From NCBI GenBank assembly GCA_033064195.1, contig JARBJD010000045.1, forward strand, positions 1 through 64,000: 64,000 nt of DNA, given 5' to 3'. Below are positions 10,035 through 18,946 of this stretch, piece by piece. The DNA comes from Blattamonas nauphoetae. Lineage: Eukaryota; Preaxostyla; Oxymonadida. The notes beneath the pieces are model-generated. The model was not told where the DNA came from. It saw only the letters and a list, made by a program, of their open reading frames with translations, and ran no database searches. The translations under genes were made by a program, and so were the position numbers. Numbering within the stretch: position 1 is the stretch's first letter; each line of letters opens with the position of its first letter.

Positions 10035-10424
10035 TTATTTCTGTTTTCTCAGATGGGGTTTTTTCTTAGCAGTCAGCCATGCATCAAGTCTAATTCTGAA
10101 CACTTCACTTCCGCCAATCTCTCGATATGTGAATGGAACCAGAACTTTTGTGTACTCACCAACGAGTTCACAATTGTATTTCTTCAGTTCATTTTCGACG
10201 AATGATTGAGTGTAGTGTCGACGTTTTGACAAGTGAGGTCTGTTTCCTTGATTCCACAACTTTGGTTTTATTCTCCATTCAACTCCCTCATGAACATACG
10301 TCACCGGCACATTATTTCTGACATACTCAGAGACCAGCGAACAGTTCTCTTCTCTCATTGATTCAATTAATGCTTGTTCCGAACATACTCGACGTCTTTC
10401 CTTGTACATTTCAGTTGGATTCAT
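10035..10424 (-). CDS. Two-repeat small basic protein of the Polinton
   Basis: This 129-residue protein is built from two ~52-residue repeats of the pattern NCxLVxEYxxxxxPxxY followed by a basic stretch, then W and RPHL or KPHL. The first repeat covers residues ~26-70 and the second ~78-126. The pattern resembles the repeated zinc-ribbon-like DNA-binding modules (NxxLxSEYxNxxTPIxY) of viral and homing proteins, but without the cysteines. DNA binding is therefore inference. Related genes lie 1.7 kb further right (12131-12723), so the module has been duplicated inside the element. Confidence 0.6.
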   Translation of the reverse strand: MNPTEMYKERRRVCSEQALIESMREENCSLVSEYVRNNVPVTYVHEGVEWRIKPKLWNQGNRPHLSKRRHYTQSFVENELKKYNCELVGEYTKVLVPFTYREIGGSEVFRIRLDAWLTAKKKPHLRKQK

Positions 10425-10442
10425 TTAATACAAATTAAAAAA

Positions 10443-12130
10443 GTCAAAATTAGATTTTCTTTCGTTGATTTCTCAGTTCTGGATTTTTCACCAGAAAGGA
10501 GGATCAATGGGTTCGATCACTCATTTCTCAAGAGTGCTTGTTTCGTTCTGATTTGTCGCGTTTCTGATTCTTCTGGTGCTCAGGATCATCGTGGTATGCT
10601 CCGTTTTTTGAAGATTCCGGACTTTTGCAGAGTTATTGAGCGATTCACAACCGGGTGCAGATCTTTGCATATTTATGTATTCTTCATCATTTCACTCTCA
10701 CTTTCATCTTATTTCAGCTCTGTTTCAGCTGTTTTTGGTTGAATTGTTACTTGTTTCTCATTCGTTACCATCTCATTTTTGACCTCACTTCTGTCTTCGT
10801 TTTCTCGTTGTTAATCGTTTTTAACCACTTCATTCATGTTTCTTTCTCTGAAACTTTTTCTCTGTAAGTTCACACTAATTCTCGTTTACTGAGTTTTCCG
10901 GACTTTTGCAGAGATCCGCCATTCAACGGCTCACTTCATATCTCGGTATTTTTCCGTAATCTTCATCATATCACAGACATTTTTGAATCATTTTTGTTGT
11001 TTTAAAGAGAGAAAACCCGGAACACAAGCGACATTTTCACTATTGGTGTCACATTTCACGTCATTTTCACGTTCGTCAATTTCCCTCTCAGTTTCATACT
11101 TGCCCGTTTCGTTCATGCTTGTTTCGCTTTCTTTTACTCTGTTTTTGTGAAAAAGTTGATGAAAAGTTGACTAAAATGATGTGCTAGTGAAGTGAGAACG
11201 GCCCACAAAATGGAAGTGATGTGAGAAAAATGGAGAGGAGTGATGAAGAGATCAAATGTGAAATGGGGAGAGAAAGTGATGAAATGAAAGGGACTACAGT
11301 CGGTTTTGAAGTGACAAAAACGGTCAAAAGTTGTGAAGTGAAAACATGAAAAAGTGACTTTATGGGAGAACTATCCGACAAAATCTCCTCAAAATTTGAG
11401 CACACCTCACTCATACCGTGAGAAAGAAGGATTTGTAACGAAATTCAGATCAAAAAATCTATAGTGTCAAAATGTTGGTGCAAATGTGTCGTCACAAGTG
11501 TGATCGAAAAACCGACCCTCCAGAGCGAACTATAGGTGATGTACAACCAGAATTCTCAAAAAAGCGTCGCTTGAGTGTAATTGTGAAGTGGTTTGAAGGA
11601 AAATCGTTTAAAATGAAAATTGACAAAAAATTGTGAAAACGATCGTGTGTCGAGGATCGTCAGAACCGAATGACGCGAATACCTGTCCACTACCGATTTG
11701 ACACGTTTTGAGACCATCAGAGGGCGAAAAGTGACGTGTTGGAGAAGAGCGAGACGTCACTTTCTCCTCCTTAAAAATTTTGTCATTTTCAAAATATGTT
11801 GTGGGGTCGGATCAAACTTTTTTTTCAAAAGTGCTTTTTTCCTAAAATTTCACCTATCAAAATCAATTTCGTAATTTTAGAACGTGTTTGAACACAATTT
11901 GAGACATAAAGGTGTTCATAGTGGCGAAATCTGAACATCGACTTTTTCGTCACTTTTTCGACCTAAGTTCGGTACGTAGCTCAACGAATTCTCAACCGAT
12001 TTTGATCAAACCTCTTTTGATCGATGACCTACATTGTCCCCGAGATTTTAGAATTTTTTTCAGAATTTTTCGAAATGGTTCTCACATTGGATTTCATTGA
12101 TTTGTGGTCAAAAATAGATTTTCAGTAGTT
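10443..12130. other. 1.7-kb Polinton stretch without a recognisable gene
   Basis: No frame here has a start with the element's promoter motif or any recognisable protein. The sequence is A/T-rich with many TTTTC and GTGAAA runs and weak inverted symmetry (for example GTCACTTTT versus AAAGTGAC around 11340-11760). It separates two related small-gene loci. It may be untranslated, an inserted repeat, or a decayed gene. Confidence 0.5.
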
Positions 12131-12723
12131 TCAAGACCTTTCATGGTACTTTCTCAAGTGAGGACGGTCTCCAAAATACAACCAATTGTCCAAGCGAACG
12201 TAATACTCATTCTTTGTTCGTAAATCGCGATATTTGAATGGCTCAAGTACCTTTGTGTATGTTCCAATGAGTTCACAATTCTCTTTTTTCAATTCATTTT
12301 CAACAAACGATTGTGTGTATCTTTTTCGTTTGTTCTGATGAGTTCTGAATCCTTTCATCCATTTTGATGGGATTACTATCCATTCAATTCCTTCATGTCG
12401 ATATGTTACTGGAGTACTTGAATGAGTGTATTCAGAAATGAGTTCACAATTCTCATTTTCATTGATTCAATAAGCTTCTCTTTTGTACAACGATTTGCTG
12501 GTCGAAGATATTTCTGGCGATTCAGATGTGGTCTGTATCCTTTGACGAAACTATTGACGTACACTTGATAAGTTTCATCTGGTTTCTCTTCGAGATAGTA
12601 TTCGAAAGTGCTTCCTGTGAGATATGTTGTTCCTTGTCGATTGAGAGTTGGAGGTGATTTCATTTTCAAATCTTCTTTGTCCAAAATTTCCAGTAGTTGT
12701 GTTGGTGTCAAGACGCTGCTCAT
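12131..12723 (-). pseudogene. Small repeat-protein locus at right end of the Polinton, broken
   Basis: The locus encodes further copies of the NCxL...EYxxxxxPxxY...RPHL module found in the gene at 10035-10424. It begins at the ATG at 12723, behind an A-rich motif at 12729-12742 and an AAAATG context. It looks broken, with about one break, and is therefore treated as a fossil. It is the last recognisable gene of the element on this side. Confidence 0.5.
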
Positions 12724-12760
12724 TTTATACAAATTAAAAATTGAATAAAAAAAGAAATCG

Positions 12761-13416
12761 ACGTTGTTTTCTAAAAGTACTCAAAAAAAGCTTCAAAAAA
12801 GACACTTTTCAAGAGGTCCGTTTTTCGCCTTTATTTTCGAATTTACGGCAAAATATAGACTACTCTGAAATGTCAATATTTTCAGTAGTAAGTGAGATGG
12901 AAATTAGAATGAGTCATATTAAAAAAAATCAATTGGCTCTGAGATTCAAAATGATTTCTCGTTCCAATTCTCCTAGGAGTATCACCTATGCCAGTTTGGT
13001 TCCCATTTCGCTTATACCACTACTACCACTCCCTCCTTCCTCTCCCACCGGACGAGAGATTGAAAAGGAGAAATGAAGCAGAACGTGAAATCACATCAAT
13101 TTAATACCTCTCTTCCAACTGAGCCCTTCCGAAAGTATCGAAGGAATCCAGGACGCTCATCGTCGGATGGTGTGGAGAAGAGGGGACTGCCCCGTGGTCA
13201 CTCGCACAGTCGCAATGGAGTCGACCGAACTGACTGTGCCTTGAGTGGCAGTTCAGCGAATGGATGAATGTTGACATCGTCCTGCCATGCCCAGACATCA
13301 ACTTCACTCGTCTCTGCGACAGCTGTCTCTCTCTCTCTCTTGCGGTAGTTCTCGACTTCCCCGTCCATCGCTGGAACATCGTCCGAAGCTGTGTCTGTGT
13401 TCCCAATTGATGGCTC
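12761..13416. other. Junction between Polinton and flanking sequence; no clear gene
   Basis: The A/T-rich element sequence grades into more G+C-balanced flanking DNA around 13.0-13.1 kb. Several frames of 60-110 codons overlap on both strands, but none is supported by a repeated motif or a relative elsewhere in the window. A (TC)n run lies at about 13326-13340. The last eight bases (13409-13416, GATGGCTC) are the left target-site duplication of the next element. Confidence 0.45.
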
Positions 13417-14064
13417 GGCATGTATTACCCCTGTAGGTAAAATGAACCCTGTAGGAAATCGGAACCCTATAGGGTGTGAAGAGGAAGCCTGTAGGGTGTT
13501 TTGGAACTCTGGAGGGTATGACTAGAAACACTGTTTTCCACTCATTTCGCTCCACAAAACATGCTCGAGACCAACACAGGATTCAAACTTCTTCGAAAGC
13601 GCCACTTTCGATAAAAAACTGAATTTCTCTCTTTGATGACATTATTCTTTCATATTCTCATTTTTGTGCATATCATCATCAATTTTCAACTCCATCTGTT
13701 TGTGAAAATCATTTTTGGTCGCGATCCTTGATCAAGACCACAACAACAAAAATGGAGATTGTCGACTAAAATGAACACAATTTAGACTATTTCCATTTCA
13801 TTTAACGTATATTCACCTTTTTTCTTTCTTTTCTCCATATGTTCAACACATTTGCATGATAGATCGGGAAAGATCCATTAGATCAAAAGTGTTGGGGAAA
13901 ACACACAATTTCCTCCGAATCGATTTTCAAAAGAAATCATCGGTGGATGCAAGGCAAAGTGAAGTTTGTGATTCTCCATTATCCCCCCTCTCAGACCGGT
14001 TCTCTCTCACAAACTCCCTCGATTACCTACAGGGTTCCGATTACCTACAGGGGTACTACATGCC
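13417..14064. mobile_element. Short inverted-repeat transposon, copy 1 (648 bp)
   Basis: The left end is GGCATGTATTACCCC and the right end, reverse-complemented, is GGCATGTAGTACCCC. Both continue into repeated CCTGTAGG/CCCTGTAGG motifs. The element is bounded by the exact 8-bp duplication GATGGCTC (13409-13416 and 14065-14072). It has no long ORF, so it is non-autonomous. Its interior resembles both ends of the larger element at 14225-17807, which marks it as the same family. An 8-bp duplication fits hAT-like elements, but no transposase is present to confirm that. Confidence 0.88.
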
Positions 14065-14461
14065 GATGGCTCGACACCGATATCATCAGTTGTCAGCCAT
14101 CCACTTCAGATTAGTTGAGTGAAAGCCTTCCTCATCAACCGCGCTTCCGTTGATTGCTTCGGCCAAACTTGACTTTTCAGAAAGGCTTGCTTGGAATGAG
14201 CCTTCGACCGTTGAGATGGATGGAGGCATGAATTACCCCTGTAGGTTATCGGAACCCTGTAGGTTGTCGAGCTACTGCGTGAAAGAGAGGTATGCCTAGA
14301 GGGAGGATTGTGGAAAAGTACAAACCTCTGAAGGTGTTACCTCGTTTTCTGATTTCTTTTGGAAATCGGTTCGGAGGAAATTATGTACTTTCCCAAACAC
14401 TGTTGATCAGTCTCACTTTTCACGATCTATCAGGTTAATGTCATGAAGACTTTGAACAAAG

Positions 14462-17366
14462 TAGGCATGGCTGACCGGCACTGACCGGTCAGTTTTCATC
14501 GAAAAGTACTGACGGTCACTGACCGGAGAAATGAGGGAACCCATAATCCAGAGTTACCATTTCTCCGAAGTGGATTCATCGAAAACTGCATTTCGCATCG
14601 ATACCGTGAGTATTCGTGATCTGTCTTCGGATATACAACAAATGTATAATTTTCACTTCTATTCATCTCTTGCTAACTTATTCTTGGACATTTTTACCAG
14701 TTATAAGTACAAAAGGCAATTATGGGTTGCTCTTTGACATTTTTTCGAATTCTCCAAGTTAAGTTAACACTCTTGTTTTCTCACTTCGGCTTTTTTTGAA
14801 TCACAGAGTTTTGAAGAGGATTGAAACACTTTATGAATGAAGTGGGAACGACGCCACTACTCATTGCTGGCATCACTTCTTTCCTCCCCACTTCGTGCCC
14901 ACCAAATCGATGGCAGACTTTAGTGGAGGAGCACACGAATGAGGAGTACTCTGACGGGGGAGGGAGAGCATTCGACTCTTGTTTGGTGGGCGATGGATGG
15001 ACGAGAGGGGTGTAGGACAGGGCGAGGGGCGAGTGGTGTGAAGGGTGTTGGGGACGGCGTGGTCAGGAGGGGTGGTGCCTTCAGGACGTCGGGTGCTTCC
15101 TGCGGCAGCGAGGGGAGGAAGGGGAGAACGAACGGTGAATTGGGAGTGGTCTGCTTTGTGGGTGGGGTGCGCTCGGCCTGCGGGAGGACCACCGAGAGTG
15201 GTCGATCCAGCACGTGCTGCGAGTCCGCTGATGGATTGGGATCGACAGCGAGTTTTGTGAAGTGCGGGAGGGTGAGGAGTTATGTTGGGGAGGGCTGTGT
15301 CCGTCCAGGCGACCGTGCTGGAGGAGATTGACGGATCAGAAGAGACAAGCGGGGTTTGGAGGCTGGCTGTGTTCCAAGAACGGTGATCGTAGTGGGAAGC
15401 TTCTGCTCGGCTGGCTGAGAACTCGCCCCGTCCGTGCAGTGCGTAAGGAGGGGGAGCAGCCGACGAGCTCCGAAGCACGTCAGCTGCGTCTGTCCTGTCC
15501 AGCTGGGGGTGGCGATCAGTGAGGTTGGGAGTGCTGACAGACTCGCCTGTGCTCTTCAGGAGAGAGAGGGGGAGCAGCGCGTGGCTGTTGAGGTTCAATC
15601 GCTGCAGTCCCAAGGTGTGCTGAGCAGGCTGGGCCGGTGTCTTCTCCAGCACCGCATCTGATCAATTAGGCGAGAGACAATTGAGCACGAGCTTTGGAAG
15701 CGGAGAGTACGGCAGGATCAGCTGTGTTGGGGTGCGGGGGGCAGTCGGGTTGGCAAGCGTGGCTGGCGATGGCGCTGGTTGTGTCGGGGAGAAGAACACA
15801 GGCGAAACGCTGGTGCCGACAGGAGGAGTGACAGCAAGCGACGGTGGAAGGGTCGGAAACAAATAAGAGGACGGCTGGATGCCTTTCATCTGCAGAAGAT
15901 GGGCGAGCGGGAAGGCGAAGGAAGTTGTTGTGGGGTGCGTCACGGGCGGCAGGGATGACTGTTTGTCAGTGAAGAAGAAGCTGCCTGTTAGTCCCTCGGG
16001 ATCATTGGGCGACGACGCAGGTGGGGGTGAACCGTTATTTCCCCACAACAGTGTCTGTTGGACAGATCCATACGATCGGTACCGAAATAGTGAATATGAT
16101 AGGGTTTGGGGCAGAGGATAGAAATAGTGTGCAACATCAAGCGATTTAGTCTGTGGAACGGGCGGGAAAGAGCCAGACTCGGCGGTGATGTGAGGGGGCG
16201 TCGGCGGGATGGCACTGAAGTCTTCCTGGGCCATCAAGAAGCTTTCCCGCTGCGCTTCGAGTTTGTGGCGTTCGCGGTCTTCGCTGAGACGCCGACTGGC
16301 TGGAATAAACACTTTGGAGTGCACGGTCAGCGAAGACAGCGTCGATATGGAAGAAAACGGAGTGGAGACTGAAAGGAGAGGTTGGGAAACATGATGAGAA
16401 GCAGAGAGACTTCATAGAACAATGATGAACACACTTTCCAGATTGGAAGGTTGTTTCGTGTCGATCGACAAGTCTGATGACTCCGTTTTGGCAGAAAGCT
16501 GCGAGCCTGCCAGCGGTGGATATACAGTGTCGCGGATCCTGTGGAAAAACTGCTCGAAGTGACAGACGTCAAAGGGGAGCGAGTACACAAGGAGCGACAG
16601 GAGGGTACGCTCCATGTCGTTGAAGATAGTCGGAGCGATGCCTCCGAGGTGGGCGTAGTGCTTGTTGAAGAAAAATTGGTCGTCGAGATACTTTGTGGAG
16701 ACAACGGTGCTGAAGGGAAGATGAAAAGGAGAGGAGATGAAACGCTGTGAGGAAGAGGGTGTGGGCGTTGTGAGAGGTGAAGCGCACGCCACAGTCTGTC
16801 CGGAGACACTCGATGTACAAAAGAGCGATCACGAAGCAGAAAGGAGAACAGTTCATTCTCAACATCAGTCTGAAAGCACAGTGGCGATCAAGGAAAATGA
16901 GGTAAAATGATGAAAAGTGAAAGGAAAGTGCGTACAAATCAAGACATATTGACAGAGATGGTAAGTGCGGTGAGCTTTCGAAGAGCCAGATTGTGTCGGA
17001 GTCTTGGCTTGTGCTTGACTACGAGTCACGACGTGAAACCTGGTCGAGAGCATAAAGTTTCACGATTGCAAAAGCACTCGCTCCGTCAACATCGTGGAGA
17101 TCTTTTGGGCTGTGTTTGCTGATCGATTCGTGGTATGTTGGTGAATGTGATGTGTGAGATCAACAATCCCATTGTTGTAGGATATCTCCATGATACGGAA
17201 AAAGGAGGCTTCCGATCGGCTTCTGCAAGCAAATCTTGATATGTATATCCGCTTGCTCGCCGATTTCTGGATTATAGAAAGTGATTTATAGAAGAGCTGA
17301 GATCTGACCCTTTTAATTATTCCAGGGTGACACTGACCGGCACTTTTGGCCGGTCAGCCATGCCTA
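14462..17366. mobile_element. hAT-like non-autonomous transposon carrying a cyclin gene
   Basis: The inverted ends are TAGGCATGGCTGACCGGC, 18 bp, perfect. Each is followed by a further copy of the CCGGTCAG motif. It is flanked by the exact 8-bp duplication GAACAAAG (14454-14461 and 17367-17374). The TAGGCATG-like end and 8-bp duplication are hAT-like. The 2905-bp element has no transposase-like frame. Most of it is a minus-strand PHO80-like cyclin gene. A 68-codon plus-strand frame at 14531-14737 near its left end is unrecognised. It is inserted inside the older element 14225-17807. Confidence 0.88.
15662..17028 (-). CDS. PHO80-like cyclin carried in a transposon
   Basis: The cyclin box is read across exons 16946-17028 (5' limit uncertain), 16744-16869, 16435-16709 and 15662-16368. 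The introns are 16870-16945 (76 nt), 16710-16743 (34 nt) and 16369-16434 (66 nt), all GT-AG. Key segments are NCSPFCFVIALLYIE, then ACATVV-like LTATVVSTKYLDDQF and NKHYAHLGGI, the typical PHO80-type helices that bind a CDK of the PHO85/CDK5 group. The C-terminal ~230 residues are Pro/Ser/Thr-rich and look disordered. A further Pro/Ser-rich frame downstream (14873-15652) may be an additional exon. The N-terminus is not resolved. Frames are open, so it may be expressed. Confidence 0.72.
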
Positions 17367-17815
17367 GAACAAAGGAAGAAAAAAGGTGAATATATGCGAA
17401 ATGAGAAGAGAATAGTGACGATTGTGTCCTTTTGATTCGTCCATCTCTGATTTTGTTGTTGTGGTCTTGATCATGGATCACGACCAGGTATGATTTTAGC
17501 AAACAATTGAGTAGCATTTTGAGGGTGGTATGGCAAAAGTATGAGAATATGAAAGGAATGAAAGCTGAAAAGAGTGTAATTCAGAGAAAAATTGAAAACG
17601 ACGCGAAGACGGACGTATGAATCCCATTTTGGTCTCTTGTGCACTTCAAAGAGCGGGATGAGTCGAGAACATAGTGTTGGGTCACAACCTACAGAGTTCC
17701 AAAACAACCTACAGAGTTCCTTTCACAACCTACAGAGTTCCATTTCGCAACCTACAGAGTTCCCACAACCTACAGGGTTCCGATAACCTACAGGGGTAAT
17801 ACATGCCTGGATGGA

Positions 17816-18946
17816 CGACGCCGATCGGCAGCCATCTTCGAATGTCGCCAATCTGCATCTCTTCTCGATTTCAGTCTCGTCGCTGACACCATGTCTTCCT
17901 TCCACGCCATCGACACCAGTTTCTCTCGTTGCGCTTCAAAGAATTGGCACACCCACAAATTCACTCTCGCTTTCTGTTGATGACATCTGGACATGTGTCT
18001 CTCGTCGAAACTGAACCAACGAGCATGGATGGAAAGTGACAAAAGGAAGAAGGAGGAAACTAAGTTATTTCGTTGTTTCTCCACTCCATCGGATTGTGCA
18101 CACACACACCAGTGACAGAAAGCATGCATCTGCCCATCTTCTGAGGCGTCTCAACTTCGTCCCGCTGTCGATCTGAGATCATACACCTTTGGTTGTGTCT
18201 TCCCAACCCAACCACTCCGTTCTCCTCTTCGTCCTCCGTCTCGTTCTCCACGTTATCCCCCTCCCTATTCTCCACATTGTTCTTCTCATCTTCGTTCGCT
18301 CTTCGTCACCGCTTCTTGCTCCTCCTCCACTCGTCGATCAGAGCAGGACGATGGACAGTTTGGATGGATGACGACAGTGGCCAGGCAAGTTCCAGCGTGG
18401 CCGACATGCGCTTCTGATTGCTTCAGCTGTCTCGTTTAGGCCGTCACGTCTTTGTGAGCAGATGAAACAACCTGTCGGGCATGAACCTTCCAGAACCTGC
18501 CGAAATGCAGACAAGAACCAACGCACAGATTCATCCATGAGCCGCCTCCCCGACGGAGGAATCTCGCAGAGCAGGAATGGTTGTTGAAAATGCCAACAAT
18601 TAGAATGAGAATGACGTTTGACTCGAGTCGAGAGCGAGCTTCTGAATGCTCCACATGATCATCTCCCTTCTCGGGACATCTGGAGGTTTCGGAATGGTCT
18701 TCGTGGATTCTGATTGGATGGCTTGAGCTGTGGAAGATACTGTGCCAGGTGTTTATTGTTGACTTGATTCATTCGTTGGTAATCAACTAACCGATGCCAA
18801 TTTTCATCTCTGTCGTTAACAGGCTTCATCTTCCTTCATGGATTCTCTCTCAATCTAAGTTGGCTGATGATTTCGTTTATTTCCGAGGAGTATTTCATCT
18901 CACACTCTTTGTTTGTCACGATTGCTTTCTGACCCATAACGAGCGA
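17816..18946. other. Region without a recognised intact gene; family remnant
   Basis: No intact gene is seen. At 18466-18530 (+) lies a short remnant of the 3' end of the ~355-residue gene family, with the diagnostic GGGCATGAACCTTCCAGAAC string. Just before it, 18358-18462 is repeated almost unchanged at 25280-25382. Sequence from about 18790 on matches the 5' flanks of other family copies and ends in CCCATAACGAG shortly before the start at 18947. Confidence 0.5.

Larger units (their letters stand above)
1..12760. mobile_element. Polinton/Maverick-like element, right-hand part
   Basis: Treated as a fossil virus-like element. Parts seen are a protein-primed family B DNA polymerase, a retroviral-type integrase region, a packaging-type ATPase and about eight small proteins. 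All but the ATPase lie on the minus strand. The left end lies outside the window, and a major capsid gene is not seen and would have to lie there. The right end is put near 12.76 kb, after the last gene and its promoter-like motif; I could not find the terminal repeat or target duplication, so the boundary is approximate. Most frames are still open and about two breaks are visible, which suggests a young insertion. Intergenic sequence is far more A/T-rich than the flanking genome. Confidence 0.85.
14225..17807. mobile_element. Short inverted-repeat transposon, copy 2, with nested insert
   Basis: The ends are GGCATGAATTACCCC and, reverse-complemented from the right, GGCATGTATTACCCC. The 36 bases from ATTACCCC inward are identical at the two ends. 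The element is bounded by the exact 8-bp duplication TGGATGGA (14217-14224 and 17808-17815). At the right end (17690-17775) the motif ACCTACAGAGTTCC occurs four times. Removing the nested 2.9-kb element leaves about 670 bp, close to the 648 bp of copy 1 only 160 bp away. The flanking frame stays open across the empty site. Confidence 0.9.

Noticed and set aside
15045-15661. Plus-strand ORFs in the G+C-rich part of the cyclin element
   Set aside because: They are Gly/Arg-rich complements of the Pro/Ser-rich minus-strand cyclin tail and lack starts or relatives.
17690-17775. CRISPR-like array of ACCTACAGAGTTCC repeats
   Set aside because: The spacers are only a few bases long, the window is eukaryotic, and the repeats are the subterminal motifs of the transposon ending at 17807.
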